Source: Pantoea sp. SOD02
GTDB lineage: Bacteria; Pseudomonadota; Gammaproteobacteria; Enterobacterales; Enterobacteriaceae
NCBI RefSeq assembly: GCF_024707505.1
Contig: NZ_CP102605.1
Coordinates: forward strand, 806,001 to 870,000
Length of the DNA: 64,000 bases
Reading direction: 5' to 3'
Made by a program: the position numbers and the translations under genes. The notes under the pieces were generated by a model that searched no databases, had not been told where the DNA came from, and saw only the letters and a list, made by a program, of their open reading frames with translations. Below are positions 18,701-27,735 of the stretch, one piece after another. The stretch's first letter is position 1, and each line of letters starts with the position of its first letter.

Positions 18701-21700
18701 CGTCAGCTCGTAGCTGCCATCCGTCAGCGCCGGAGTGATTGGCGCACGCCACGTGCCTTCGGCGGTTACGGTGCCGGTACCACGCAGGTTACCGGCCGCA
18801 TCGCGGATCTCAATGCGTGATCCCACTTCGCGGCTGTCTGCCGTACCGACAATCACCGGACTCGGGTTGTTGGTGGTATGAGAAATTACCGCAAACGGCA
18901 TGATCACCGAGGCATCAGCCGCAGATTCAATACCGATCACTTCCGGTGCTTCCGGTGGTGTGATATCCACTTCCAGCTCAATCGGTGCGCCGGTCATCGG
19001 CGTTTCGTTGCCTGCCGGGTCAACGATCACCGCAATCAGCTCATACTCGCCCTCTTCCAGCGCCGGGGAGATCTCCGCGCGCCAGTTGCCTGATTCGTCA
19101 ACCTTACCGGTACCCACCACGTTGCCGTCCTGGTCGCGGATTTCAACGTCTGATCCTTCATCTGCAGGATCCGCCGTACCGACCACAACCGGATTCGGAT
19201 TGTTGGTCACGTCGCCGATGGTGTTGCCTGAAGTATCTTCAATACCGATCACTTCCGGTGCTTCCGGTGGCGTGGTATCCACTTCCAGCTCAATCGGTGC
19301 GCCGGTCATCGGCGTTTCGTTGCCCGCCGGGTCGATGACCACCGCAATCAGCTCGTAGTCACCGTCGGTCAGCGCCGGAGAAATCTCTGCGCGCCAGTCA
19401 CCGTTGCTGTCAACCACGCCAGTACCGACCACGTTGCCGTCCTGGTCGCGGATTTCAATGTCTGAACCGGCTTCTGACGGATCCGCTGTTCCCACCACAA
19501 CCGGGTTCGGATTGTTGGTCACGTCACCGATGGTGTTGCCTGACGTATCTTCAATACCGATCACTTCCGGTGCGTCCGGCGCGGTAGTGTCCACTTCCAG
19601 CTCAATCGGTGCGCCGGTCATTGGCGTTTCGTTGCCAGCCGGATCGATGATCACTGCAATCAGTTCATACTCGCCGTCGGTCAGCGCCGGAGAAATCTCC
19701 GCGCGCCAGTCGCCGTTGCCGTCAACCACGCCGGTCCCGACCACGTTGCCGTCCTGGTCGCGGATTTCAATGTCTGAACCGGCTTCTGATGGATCCGCCG
19801 TACCCACGACAACCGGATTCGGATTGTTGGTCACGTCACCGATGGTGTTGCCTGATGTATCTTCAATGCCGATCACTTCCGGTGCGTCCGGTGGCGTGGT
19901 GTCCACTTCCAGCTCAATCGGTGCGCCGGTCATCGGCGTTTCGTTACCTGCCGGGTCGATGATTACCGCAATCAGCTCGTACTCGCCGTCGGTCAGCGCC
20001 GGAGAAATCTCTGCGCGCCAGTCACCGTTGCTGTCAACCACGCCGGTACCGACCACGTTGCCATCCTGGTCGCGGATTTCAATGTCTGCGCCCGCTTCTG
20101 ACGGATCAGCCGTACCGACCACGATTGGACGTGGGTTGTTGGTCACGTCACCGATGGTGTTGCCTGACGTATCTTCAATGCCGATGACTTCCGGCGCGTC
20201 CGGCGCGGTGGTGTCCACTTCCAGGTTAACCGGCGTCGGTAGCACGGTGGTGTTGCCGGCCTTGTCCTTCAGGCTCACTTCGATCTCGTACTCGCCTTCC
20301 GCCAACGCCGGGTTGATCACCGCTTCCCAGCGGCCATCCGCGCCGACAGTGCCACTGCCCAGCAGGTTGCCGTCCGCATCACGCAGCTCGATGGTGGAAC
20401 CCGCTTCACTGGTGTTCGCCGTACCCTTAAATACCGGACGGGTTGCGCTGGTGCTGCCGCCGGTGATTGGGTTGCCGAACAGGTCCTCAATCGACACCAG
20501 AACCGGCGCATCCGGCGCGGTTACGTCAATGATGATGTTCCACGCCGGCGTGCTCTGCGGCGAGGTGTTGCCCACCGGGTCGCGGTACGCCACGCTCAGC
20601 GCATGGCTGCCCTCGTTCAGCGGCGACGGGGTAAACGTCCACACGCCGCCCACGGCGGTGGTGCTGCCCAGCAGCGTGCTGCCGTCGTAGACCAGCACGA
20701 TGGTGCCTTCCGGCGCGGTGCCTTCCAGGCGCGGCGTGCGGTCGTTGGTGTAGCCGCCGCGCGCCACTTCCACGCTCGGCGTGGACGGGTCGTTGCCCAC
20801 GTCGTCGATCACGCGGTCAAAGGTGCCCGCCGGCGCCGTTACGTCCAGCTCAACCACGAAGTCGCCGGTCGGGGCTGGCGTACCCGCCACCGTGGCGGTG
20901 ATGCGGTACTCTTTTTCACCGTCTGCCAGCGCGATCGGCGCCGACCAGCGGCCGTCCGGGCCCGATGTCACGGTACCGAACAGCTGGCCGTCAATGAAGA
21001 TGGACACTTCAGAGTTCGGCGTTGCGCGGCCGTGCAGCACCGGCGTGGTGTCGTTAATCACGCCGCCCGAGCCCACTTCCAGCGGGTCTGCGTTAGCGTC
21101 GCCCACCAGGCGGGTGATGCTGATGCCCACGCCCGAGGTGTCAACGGTGAAGTTCAGCGGATCGCTCGCCGGGCCGAGGTTGCCCGCCGTGTCGCGCACT
21201 TCCGCCGTCAGGCTGTGCGCGCCGTCGGTCAGCTCCGGCACCGGGAAGCTCCAGCGGCCGTCGTTCTGTACGATGGCGGTACCCAGCACGGTGCCCGCGC
21301 CGTTTTTGATGATGACCGTCGCGCCGAGGTCCAGCGAGGTGCCGCGGAAGGTTGGCGTGCTGTCGTCGGTGGTGCCGTTGTTGGCGATAACGCCGGTGAC
21401 GCCCACGTCGTCCCACAGCTCCACGCCGCCCGGCGTGCCCGGTGCGCCCGGTGCCACCGGCGGCACGGTGTCAATCACAATCTGCCAGTTGCCGGTGGTG
21501 CCGCTCTCGTTCAGGGCCGCGTCGCGCGCCGAGGCGTTCAGGTTATAAGTACCGTCCGCCAGCGCCGTTGCCGGGCTCCAGCTCCACTCGCTGTTGTTAA
21601 CAATCGCGGTGCCGATGATGTTGCCCGGACCCGCGCCGTTGCGGATGATGATGGTGGTGCCGTCCACGCCGGTGCCTTTCATCAGCGGCGTGTTGTCGTT

Positions 21701-24040
21701 GGTCTCATAGCCAGACTGAATAAGCTCCGGCACCGCGCCGTCGTCGTTATACACGCCGTCCACGCCCGGTACGCCAGGGCGGCCGCCCGCGCTGATGGTG
21801 AACTCCAGCGAGTCGGTGCGCGCCGATTCGTTGCCCGCTGCGTCGCGTACGGCAATCGAGATGTCGTAGTTGCCGTTCAGCAGCGGCATGGATGGCGTCC
21901 AGCTCCAGGTGCCGTTCGCCTGCACCAGCGCGCTGCCGATCACGCGGTCACCGTTATAAATCACCACGATGTCGCCGTCGTTCAGCGTCGAGCCCTTGAA
22001 CTCTGGCTGCGCGTCGTCGGTGGTGCTGTCTGCACCGATCCAGCCGGTGTAGTCGCCCTGGTCATCCCACGCGCCTTCGAACGGGCTGTCCGGCCCGATG
22101 CCCGGACGCGGATCTGCCGGTGCCACGGTGTCGATTTCAAACACGAACTCGTCGCTCAGCGGGCTTTCGTTGCCGGCGTCGTCGCGCACGATGATCGCCA
22201 CGCGGTGTTCGCCTTCGCCCATGTCGGTGGCTGGCTCAAACGACCAGCGCCCGTCGCTGCCGACGATGGCGGTGCCCAGCACCTGCGGCGGCGTCGCCGC
22301 CTGGTCGATGATGTAAACGGTGTCGCCTTGCTCAAGGCCCGCGCCGCGGAACTCCGGACGCGCGTCGTTGGTCGGGGTGGTCGGGTCGATCCAGCCGGTC
22401 TGCGGCTCGACGTTATCCCACGCGCCTTCCAGCACGTCGCCCGGCAGGCCGATGCTGCCGCCGCCCGGCAGTTCCGGCGCGGTCAGATCCACTTCCAGGT
22501 TAACCGGCGTGGTCATTTCGGTTTTGTTGCCGGCCTTATCAGTGATCACCGCAATGATCTCATAGTTGCCTTCGGTCAGTGCCGGGCTGACAACCACTTC
22601 CCATGAGCCATCGTCACGCACGGTGGTGGTGCCCAGCACGTTGCCGTCCTGGTCGCGCAGCTCAATTTTCGCGCCCGCTTCAGACGGGGATGCAGTGCCT
22701 TTTACCACCGGCTCAAGTTCCTGCGTACCGCCAGTGATTGGATTGCCGCTGCCGTCTTCAATCACGGTGATCACCGGTTCGTCCGGTGCCACGGTATCAA
22801 TGTTGATGATCAGCTGGGATGAAGGCAGACCGGTGTTGCCCGCTTTGTCGCGGTTGACTACGTGGAAGCTGTAGCGGTCGTCTGCCAGCGCGGACGGGAA
22901 CGGGAAGCGCCAGGTGCCCTGGCCGTTGACTTCGGCTTCACCAACCTTCACACCGTTGAGATACACGTCAACGAAGGTATTACGCTCTGCGGTACCGATC
23001 AGCGTTGGGCGGTTTTTGTTGGTATAGATTTCATTGTTATAAACGGAGACGTCGGCGATTTCGAAGGACGGCGGGTTGATGATCGATACGCCCTCTTCAT
23101 CATGCAGGTCTTCAATCTCGGCCTTGCCAGGGGCTACGGTATCCACAACCAGTTCAAAGCCCGGCAGCGGCAGGCTTGGCTTGCCGGTGATTGGGTCGCG
23201 CTCAACCAGCACGATGTCGTGATCGCCGTCGCCCAGCGCCGGTTTCGGCGTCCAGCTCCAGTTACCGTCTTCACCAATCATCACTTCATCAATGATTTTG
23301 CCATTGTCGATAACTTCAATTTTGTTGCCCGGCTTGCCGGTACCGGTAAACACCGGTGATTTTTCTGAACTGTGGTCGCCCGGGTTAATCACGTTGCCGC
23401 GCTGGTCGGTCACGCTGCCAATCACTACCGAGGTCGGGATGTTCGGGCCGCCGTTGCTGCCGTCGTCGTAATCGTTGCCGCCGCCCGCGTTGCCGCTGCC
23501 GCTGCTCTTGTCGTTATCGTTGTTCGCGTTATGCTTGCCCAACGCGTAACCCAGACCGGTCGCGGCTGCGAGTGCAGCCAGTGCACCGAGTGCAATCATC
23601 GCCGGAGATAAGGCGAAAGCCGCAAATGACAGGTTATCCAGGCTGGCGCCATTGGCATAAGGTGCGGCGTTCAGCGCAACAGGTGAGATCTCACCATCCA
23701 TCAGGAAAGCAGCGTCGTCTTTTTCTTCACCGCTGGTCGCAATATATTCGTGCCACTGACCGTCTTCGGCCTTACCGACCAGTTCACCCGGCGTATCGTA
23801 GAAACCTTCGATAATCAGTTCAGGATGTTCAATATCTGAACCTTCGAGGATAACGTGCAGATTTTTACCCACGCGCTTAAGCGTAATATTCTCCGGCGCG
23901 ACGCCGTTTTCACCTTCGGAGAGAATATATTTCCCATTGGGAATAGCTTTCATTTTTACCGCTTTTCCCGCGGTTAATACGTCTGCTTTGACTATCGTAT
24001 TATCTTGTACGACGGCTGCGTTGACAGGAATTACACTCAT
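15755..24040 (-). CDS. Giant BapA-like type I-secreted adhesin, 2761 aa
   Basis: The N-terminus lacks a signal peptide. It begins with a BapA-type prefix (about 1-150) and a hydrophobic Ala/Gly segment (about 138-168), then a Gly/Asn/Asp-rich linker. About twenty Ig-like domains follow (roughly 200-2125), most ending 'DTxAPxxP'. Four or more of them, about 1270-1700, are near-identical 104-residue units. Residues about 2125-2600 are a different AT-rich part with three related beta modules. The last 160 residues have features of type I secretion signals ('VEVIDLTGSGNNTLNISLGDIL', then 'YEVYTHSTVNAELLVQEG'). AAGGA precedes the ATG. It probably heads an operon with the two OmpA-like genes and is exported by the system at 8255-13683. 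The usual role is biofilm formation and attachment. No LapD or LapG gene is present here. Confidence 0.95.
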   Translation of the reverse strand: MSVIPVNAAVVQDNTIVKADVLTAGKAVKMKAIPNGKYILSEGENGVAPENITLKRVGKNLHVILEGSDIEHPELIIEGFYDTPGELVGKAEDGQWHEYIATSGEEKDDAAFLMDGEISPVALNAAPYANGASLDNLSFAAFALSPAMIALGALAALAAATGLGYALGKHNANNDNDKSSGSGNAGGGNDYDDGSNGGPNIPTSVVIGSVTDQRGNVINPGDHSSEKSPVFTGTGKPGNKIEVIDNGKIIDEVMIGEDGNWSWTPKPALGDGDHDIVLVERDPITGKPSLPLPGFELVVDTVAPGKAEIEDLHDEEGVSIINPPSFEIADVSVYNNEIYTNKNRPTLIGTAERNTFVDVYLNGVKVGEAEVNGQGTWRFPFPSALADDRYSFHVVNRDKAGNTGLPSSQLIINIDTVAPDEPVITVIEDGSGNPITGGTQELEPVVKGTASPSEAGAKIELRDQDGNVLGTTTVRDDGSWEVVVSPALTEGNYEIIAVITDKAGNKTEMTTPVNLEVDLTAPELPGGGSIGLPGDVLEGAWDNVEPQTGWIDPTTPTNDARPEFRGAGLEQGDTVYIIDQAATPPQVLGTAIVGSDGRWSFEPATDMGEGEHRVAIIVRDDAGNESPLSDEFVFEIDTVAPADPRPGIGPDSPFEGAWDDQGDYTGWIGADSTTDDAQPEFKGSTLNDGDIVVIYNGDRVIGSALVQANGTWSWTPSMPLLNGNYDISIAVRDAAGNESARTDSLEFTISAGGRPGVPGVDGVYNDDGAVPELIQSGYETNDNTPLMKGTGVDGTTIIIRNGAGPGNIIGTAIVNNSEWSWSPATALADGTYNLNASARDAALNESGTTGNWQIVIDTVPPVAPGAPGTPGGVELWDDVGVTGVIANNGTTDDSTPTFRGTSLDLGATVIIKNGAGTVLGTAIVQNDGRWSFPVPELTDGAHSLTAEVRDTAGNLGPASDPLNFTVDTSGVGISITRLVGDANADPLEVGSGGVINDTTPVLHGRATPNSEVSIFIDGQLFGTVTSGPDGRWSAPIALADGEKEYRITATVAGTPAPTGDFVVELDVTAPAGTFDRVIDDVGNDPSTPSVEVARGGYTNDRTPRLEGTAPEGTIVLVYDGSTLLGSTTAVGGVWTFTPSPLNEGSHALSVAYRDPVGNTSPQSTPAWNIIIDVTAPDAPVLVSIEDLFGNPITGGSTSATRPVFKGTANTSEAGSTIELRDADGNLLGSGTVGADGRWEAVINPALAEGEYEIEVSLKDKAGNTTVLPTPVNLEVDTTAPDAPEVIGIEDTSGNTIGDVTNNPRPIVVGTADPSEAGADIEIRDQDGNVVGTGVVDSNGDWRAEISPALTDGEYELIAVIIDPAGNETPMTGAPIELEVDTTPPDAPEVIGIEDTSGNTIGDVTNNPNPVVVGTADPSEAGSDIEIRDQDGNVVGTGVVDGNGDWRAEISPALTDGEYELIAVIIDPAGNETPMTGAPIELEVDTTAPDAPEVIGIEDTSGNTIGDVTNNPNPVVVGTADPSEAGSDIEIRDQDGNVVGTGVVDSNGDWRAEISPALTDGDYELIAVVIDPAGNETPMTGAPIELEVDTTPPEAPEVIGIEDTSGNTIGDVTNNPNPVVVGTADPADEGSDVEIRDQDGNVVGTGKVDESGNWRAEISPALEEGEYELIAVIVDPAGNETPMTGAPIELEVDITPPEAPEVIGIESAADASVIMPFAVISHTTNNPSPVIVGTADSREVGSRIEIRDAAGNLRGTGTVTAEGTWRAPITPALTDGSYELTAILIDRAGNATPMVDTIALTIDTVAPTLPDDGSIGPGQAFEGAWDDVGDHTGWIADSAATDDARPEFKGAGLIANAGEYVIIYNGTTVLGTTTVQADGTWTWTPGSDLADGSYAVSIAIRDAARNESARTDTLNFNISAGGTLPAAPVIGGVFDNESGSELAITNGYTKDTTPVIRGTGVNGTTVVIYNGTQVIGTATVTGGVWSLIPSPALAEGNYTLTAKARNDVGNEGAASAAVNLTVDITAPNAPVITRIENDSGAEISGSTTDRDPLFKGTADPSEVGATIELRDANGNLLGTGTVQAGGNWEVLVTPRLTVGEDYNIKAVIIDKAGNRTEMVSGVDLQIESAASIIPPTGSDSSIFALKRDAFINYNTGPLKKDTLYNSLAGVQWISTGVGDVPVTTSRMKYSPNPGGDGYYYLDRGVIQFSPGSKTEFHLNGIETVSISLNVPTIGDSWITVFDANGNFVERARLKSGKIIDFYTAPIGTSIGKIVLEVDINTVGKVELSDMILLNLTTNELQSNDNLPDLTFGIETFDVAGSYTRGIWHDLSSGLRLHSLKGGSVSNGKLKFDHSAGEEITFDFGGTRYVNFDYTTDGYSSFSVYGTDGALLTSLTFYYLETNSVKFIAPEGNLIGRIIAKVRNDSPTHKIQFDNMKWGDMPDLVGVIPTDIPLPELPVPGTEVVESFDGYQSTNKGNGVRIDGVYAVENRFPNGLTILRSFINSFGGMGAIDKNAGRFYMDSNREFNGYLIFSGGTERFSFKANNPRDSVKIYDVDNNFIAEIAIRSVTSYTAPAGQLIGKVVFDKYSGYIDDVTWTLRPAAITFNMQQEESKLLLNDEIIHLADISEEQEAIIGTEGQIDVLTIEGEDQLIDLGQLADKVQSVEVIDLTGSGNNTLNISLGDILAHGETNLFINDDTVQFMVKGNEGDVVNLDDMLNGTDPGDWAKANGVVEVAGVRYEVYTHSTVNAELLVQEGVQTNLI
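16240..17660 (-). other. AT-rich segment of the adhesin with three related beta modules
   Basis: This part of the adhesin gene is clearly richer in A and T than the Ig-repeat part. The protein changes from Ig repeats to three modules of about 130-150 residues. Each ends with a related strand pattern: 'YTAPIGTSIGKIVLEV', 'FIAPEGNLIGRIIAKV' and 'YTAPAGQLIGKVVFDK', each followed by a D-D/N-hydrophobic pair. The look is that of jelly-roll carbohydrate-binding domains, which is an inference. Confidence 0.7.
18950..20215 (-). repeat. 312-bp tandem repeats in the adhesin gene
   Basis: The string gtgttgcctga starts at 19221, 19533, 19845 and 20157, a period of exactly 312 bp (104 codons). The units are nearly identical ('EVIGIEDTSGNTIGDVTNNP', 'SPALTDGEYELIAVI'). 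Such units are expected to expand and shrink by recombination. Confidence 0.92.
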
Positions 24041-24346
24041 TGAAACTTTCCTTTCTTAATGTGAGTTTGGTTCTTTGCGACAGCTGTGTTGGTGGCGCAA
24101 AAATTGCCTGGAACACACATCCCCAATTAGGGGACTCCCCAGATGTGGAAATCATCGCTCCAACTAGGAAAAATCCTCTCAAAGACTTTTCTTGGAAATT
24201 GGGGCCGAGGGGGAGATTAGAAAAGAAAGATCAGCTCAATACTTTGTGGCGAAAAACGGTAAACTTCTTAAACTATCAATGGTTAGTGTAATTTGACCCG
24301 TTAGCCTGACTTATCAGCTCCGGCAATTTTTAATGAGGATTGTTTT
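24041..24346. promoter_or_regulatory. Shared promoter region between giant adhesin and first sensor kinase
   Basis: A 306-bp gap between divergent genes. It holds one locus box near its middle, a GGGGACTCCCC palindrome at 24130-24140, and ribosome binding sites at both ends. No coding frame with support was seen. One box at about 150 bp from both starts could serve both directions. Confidence 0.7.
24181..24194. promoter_or_regulatory. Locus box copy 5
   Basis: AAAGACTTTTCTTG followed by GAAATTGGGG. It matches 12 of 14 bases of the best form plus the right flank. It lies 141-154 bp from the adhesin start and 153-166 bp from the sensor kinase start. Confidence 0.65.
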
Positions 24347-27300
24347 TTGCTATTACATCGATTGGTCAGGCTAACATTGTTCGTAATGACGATTTGTCTT
24401 ACATCTTTTACCAGCATGGCGGGACAACCGATAACACTGGCTGAACGCGTGCCAGCAGAGTTATCACCGATATCTTTACCCGCAGCAGGTGCTGCGTGGG
24501 TGAGTCAGCACCCGATAATACGCGTTGGCGTTTGGTTGCCAGTGCAACCGCCGTTCATGATGGATTATGCCCCGCAGGAAAATTATGAGGGTTTGTCCGC
24601 AGATTATTTAGCCCTGCTTGGGAAAATGCTTGGAGTGACGCCAAACGTATTCGTCTATCCAACCAGAAGAAGTGCCGTTGATGCGCTGGAGAAAGGCGAG
24701 GTAGATTTGCTATCCGGCGCAGCTCTGCAAAATGAAAACGACCGCGATATCATTTATTCAACGCCGTTTATTCAAGACAGCGCCATATTTATCCATCAAG
24801 CCAAATTCAAATTAGCCGCGCCTAATACACTGCAGGGGCAGCAGTTACTCTATGTGGGTGATGATGAACTGGCTAAGGCACTGCACAAAACCTGGCCGGC
24901 TGCGATGTTATCCAGGCAAGATAACTATTATCAGGCGATGGCGATTATCCGTAACGATCCAAATGCCGTACTTTGGGGCAGCCGCAAAACCCTGCAAAAT
25001 ATTAATAGTCAAATTTATCGTTCAGAATTAACTTCCACGCCCGCTTCTATCGGCATGTCAGTTTCGCAGGTTTTTGCCACACGCAAGGCTAATCAAGCCT
25101 TGATAGAAGCGATTAACTTTGCCATATCAAAAATACCAACTTCGTCTCTAATTAGAGTGGAACAGGCGTGGCGTCAGATTACTGATGACGATCGTTATAG
25201 TGGGATATTAAACCTGAGTGAAGATGAGCATGAGTGGCTGAGAAATAATCCTGTCATTCCGGTTTATATCGACAATAACAATACTCCACTCTCCATGTTG
25301 GATGAGGAAGGTAATGCACAAGGCATTGTTGTCAATGTGCTCAATGCTATCGCCAGCCAAAGTGGGGTTAATTTTCGTTATCAGCGCATCGATAATCTGG
25401 TTGATATGCGAAAGAAACTGCTTGAAGGATCAGATGGGCTGATTGCCAGCGCCGACGCATCAGCGCGTCAGTCTGCGGAAATAAGCTACTCTACGCCCTA
25501 CTTTGTCACGCGCTGGGTGTTGGTAACGCGGGATAATGCCCCGGCCATTACTTCACTTGCGGATATGGCCGGCAAAAGCATCGCGGTTTTCCCAGGCGTC
25601 TATTACCTGCCAGAATTGAAGAAAAAATATCCGCAGGTCAATTTCATCGAGACCACCATGTCATTCAAGGGGTTCTTTGAAATGTTCATTGGCAAAATAG
25701 ATGGCGCTATTGTTCCGGTTTTAGTTTCAGATCTACACAGAAATACGCTCGTTGAACGATTTTTCAAAGTCGCGCTGGTGCTGGATCTTCACCCTTTGAG
25801 AATGGCGATAGCGGTCAAATCTTCTGATAAAGAGCTGTTATCTATCGTCAATAAATCCATCGCACAAATGCCGCCGCGCACCATGATCCAGGAATATATT
25901 GCGTGGCAAAATAATAATCCGCTTCCTTCACTCAACCTGTGGGATCGTTATAAATATTATCTCTTCTCTGTGCTGGTGCTAATCGCCGTGCTTGTCACCT
26001 TCTTCTTGCTGCGTAATTACATGCTGAAGAGACACGTAAATGCATTGGAAATGCTTCAGGCAGAACTTGAAGCCGCGAAGAAAGTCGCCGAACAGGCGAG
26101 CATTTCTAAAACCACTTTCCTGGCGCAGATGAGCCATGAGATCCGCACGCCAATGAATGCGCTGATTGGATTACTGGAGCTGGAGAATTTCGGTCAATCG
26201 TCAGCCGAACAACGTAAAAATAATATTGCGGTTGCCTACGAATCCTCCAAATCTTTGCTGATGTTGGTCGGCGACATTCTGGACATGGCGAAAATTGAAT
26301 CAGGTTCTTATACCGTTCGCCATGTGCCGGTTTCACTGAATGAAACCCTGAATAGCATCACCACGCTGTTCCGTTACAGTGCTGAGGAAAAGCATCTACA
26401 GCTTTCGTCCACTATCGAAGTCTCAAATTCCGACATCCTGTTTGACCCGATCATGCTTAAACAAATTCTGTCTAATTTGTTAAGTAACGCGATTAAATTC
26501 ACCGATCAGGGTGAAATTGAAGTTGGACTGTATCAGTCGGGAGAGGTTGTTGAAAATCGTGCAAAATACGTTATTGAGGTGTCGGATTCGGGCAGCGGAC
26601 TGGATGAAGAACAGCAGCGCGCCATTTTCGAGCCCTTTGTACAGGTTGAAGATTCACGCGCCCGACATCAGGGAACCGGACTTGGCCTTAGCATTTGCCG
26701 CCATCTGGCCAGCTTATTGGGTGGAACGTTGAGTGTTGATAGCGAGCCGGGCGAAGGCTCAACCTTCATTTTCCGTTTCAGCGCCGAAGTCTGTGCGCAT
26801 AATCCCGCATCCACCCTTACCAGCAAAGAAATGTCACGCTCGCCTGAGCGGATAAAAAATATTTTGATTGTTGACGATCACGCGCCAAACCGACTCCTTC
26901 TCAGCCAACAGCTGGAGTTTGCGGGTCATCGTAGTGTAGCGGTGGAATCAGGTTCGCAAGCGTTGCTCGCCTGGTCGCAGACCTCAACTCCATTTGATGT
27001 TGTGATTACCGATTGCAATATGCCGGAAATGAGCGGATTCGAACTGGCACGCAGGCTGCGCCAGATGGAGCAGATAGCAGGCAGCGCACCCGTTCCAATT
27101 TTCGGCCTTACCGCTATGGCGGAACAAGATGTTGCTAGCCGTGCCCGCAGTGCCGGAATGACAGATTGTCTGTTTAAACCGCTCGAAATGGCAACGTTGC
27201 TGGCCCGTATAGATGGCAGTAGTGAAACCTCTGCGCCAGCAGCAACTAACAGTTCGATCATTAAGACATTAGATAAGCTCGCGAAATCGAATCCGCGTGC

Positions 27301-27589
27301 CTTTGAGGATCTAGCGTTAACCTTTATCGAACAGAATCAGAAGGATATGGCTGAGCTAGCCACTTATATTGAAACGGTAGATTATTCACGCATTGCCATT
27401 ACAGCCCACAATATATTGGGTGGCGCACGCCTTATTGCGGCGACTGAGCTGGAGAATAGCAGTAGAGAACTGGAGCTCGCGGCTAAAAACAACGATTTAG
27501 TTCAGATAATTCATTATCACCAACAATGTCAGACGTTGATTCTTAACATTGAGCAGCAACTGCAGGAGGCGATGAGGAAAAAGCCGTAA
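24347..27589 (+). CDS. EvgS-like hybrid sensor kinase, 1080 aa (no PAS domain)
   Basis: The start is a TTG preceded by GAGGA at seven bases. After a signal/anchor segment come two periplasmic solute-binding (SBP_bac_3) domains, about 55-285 and 295-530, then a membrane segment (about 538-558). The cytoplasmic part has a HisKA domain with phospho-accepting His597 in 'AQMSHEIRTP', a HATPase domain ('NAIKFTD', 'GTGLGLSIC'), a receiver with Asp889 in 'VITDCNMPEMSG', and an Hpt domain with His1021 in 'AHNILGGAR'. This is the full four-step phosphorelay of EvgS/BvgS. It is followed by a paralogous kinase and a response regulator. The likely signal is a periplasmic small molecule or pH; the ligand cannot be read from sequence. 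Confidence 0.93.
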   Translation: MLLHRLVRLTLFVMTICLTSFTSMAGQPITLAERVPAELSPISLPAAGAAWVSQHPIIRVGVWLPVQPPFMMDYAPQENYEGLSADYLALLGKMLGVTPNVFVYPTRRSAVDALEKGEVDLLSGAALQNENDRDIIYSTPFIQDSAIFIHQAKFKLAAPNTLQGQQLLYVGDDELAKALHKTWPAAMLSRQDNYYQAMAIIRNDPNAVLWGSRKTLQNINSQIYRSELTSTPASIGMSVSQVFATRKANQALIEAINFAISKIPTSSLIRVEQAWRQITDDDRYSGILNLSEDEHEWLRNNPVIPVYIDNNNTPLSMLDEEGNAQGIVVNVLNAIASQSGVNFRYQRIDNLVDMRKKLLEGSDGLIASADASARQSAEISYSTPYFVTRWVLVTRDNAPAITSLADMAGKSIAVFPGVYYLPELKKKYPQVNFIETTMSFKGFFEMFIGKIDGAIVPVLVSDLHRNTLVERFFKVALVLDLHPLRMAIAVKSSDKELLSIVNKSIAQMPPRTMIQEYIAWQNNNPLPSLNLWDRYKYYLFSVLVLIAVLVTFFLLRNYMLKRHVNALEMLQAELEAAKKVAEQASISKTTFLAQMSHEIRTPMNALIGLLELENFGQSSAEQRKNNIAVAYESSKSLLMLVGDILDMAKIESGSYTVRHVPVSLNETLNSITTLFRYSAEEKHLQLSSTIEVSNSDILFDPIMLKQILSNLLSNAIKFTDQGEIEVGLYQSGEVVENRAKYVIEVSDSGSGLDEEQQRAIFEPFVQVEDSRARHQGTGLGLSICRHLASLLGGTLSVDSEPGEGSTFIFRFSAEVCAHNPASTLTSKEMSRSPERIKNILIVDDHAPNRLLLSQQLEFAGHRSVAVESGSQALLAWSQTSTPFDVVITDCNMPEMSGFELARRLRQMEQIAGSAPVPIFGLTAMAEQDVASRARSAGMTDCLFKPLEMATLLARIDGSSETSAPAATNSSIIKTLDKLAKSNPRAFEDLALTFIEQNQKDMAELATYIETVDYSRIAITAHNILGGARLIAATELENSSRELELAAKNNDLVQIIHYHQQCQTLILNIEQQLQEAMRKKP

Positions 27590-27615
27590 TAGGCGCTTTT
27601 TTAACTATTCTGGAA

Positions 27616-27629
27616 CAAGACACTTCTCG
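27616..27629. promoter_or_regulatory. Locus box copy 6
   Basis: CAAGACACTTCTCG followed by AATATAGGCC. It lies 107-120 bp upstream of the second sensor kinase and after the stop of the first, so the second kinase probably has its own promoter. Confidence 0.65.
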
Positions 27630-27735
27630 AATATAGGCCTTTTCGGGGGCAGAAGGTAATTTGCGCTTGCCGTGAAGGATAAACGGCTTAAGAATCCTCT
27701 GACAAGCGCAGTTAACATTACCAGGAATCTTTATC

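Noticed and set aside
18950-20215. Possible CRISPR-like array
   Set aside because: The repeats are 312 bp, coding and contiguous, not short repeats with unique spacers.
20603-22606. A 667-codon plus-strand open frame inside the giant adhesin gene
   Set aside because: It is antisense to Ig repeats of very high GC content, where stops are rare; the protein is His/Arg/Ala-rich without any domain, and it has no start signals.
23520-23640. LapG-type cleavage site in the adhesin N-terminus
   Set aside because: The Ala/Gly-rich segment has 'AAATG' but not a convincing TAAG/PAAG site, and no LapG or LapD gene is present.
24130-24140. GGGGACTCCCC palindrome as a regulator site
   Set aside because: Only one copy was seen and it does not recur at the other promoters of the locus.
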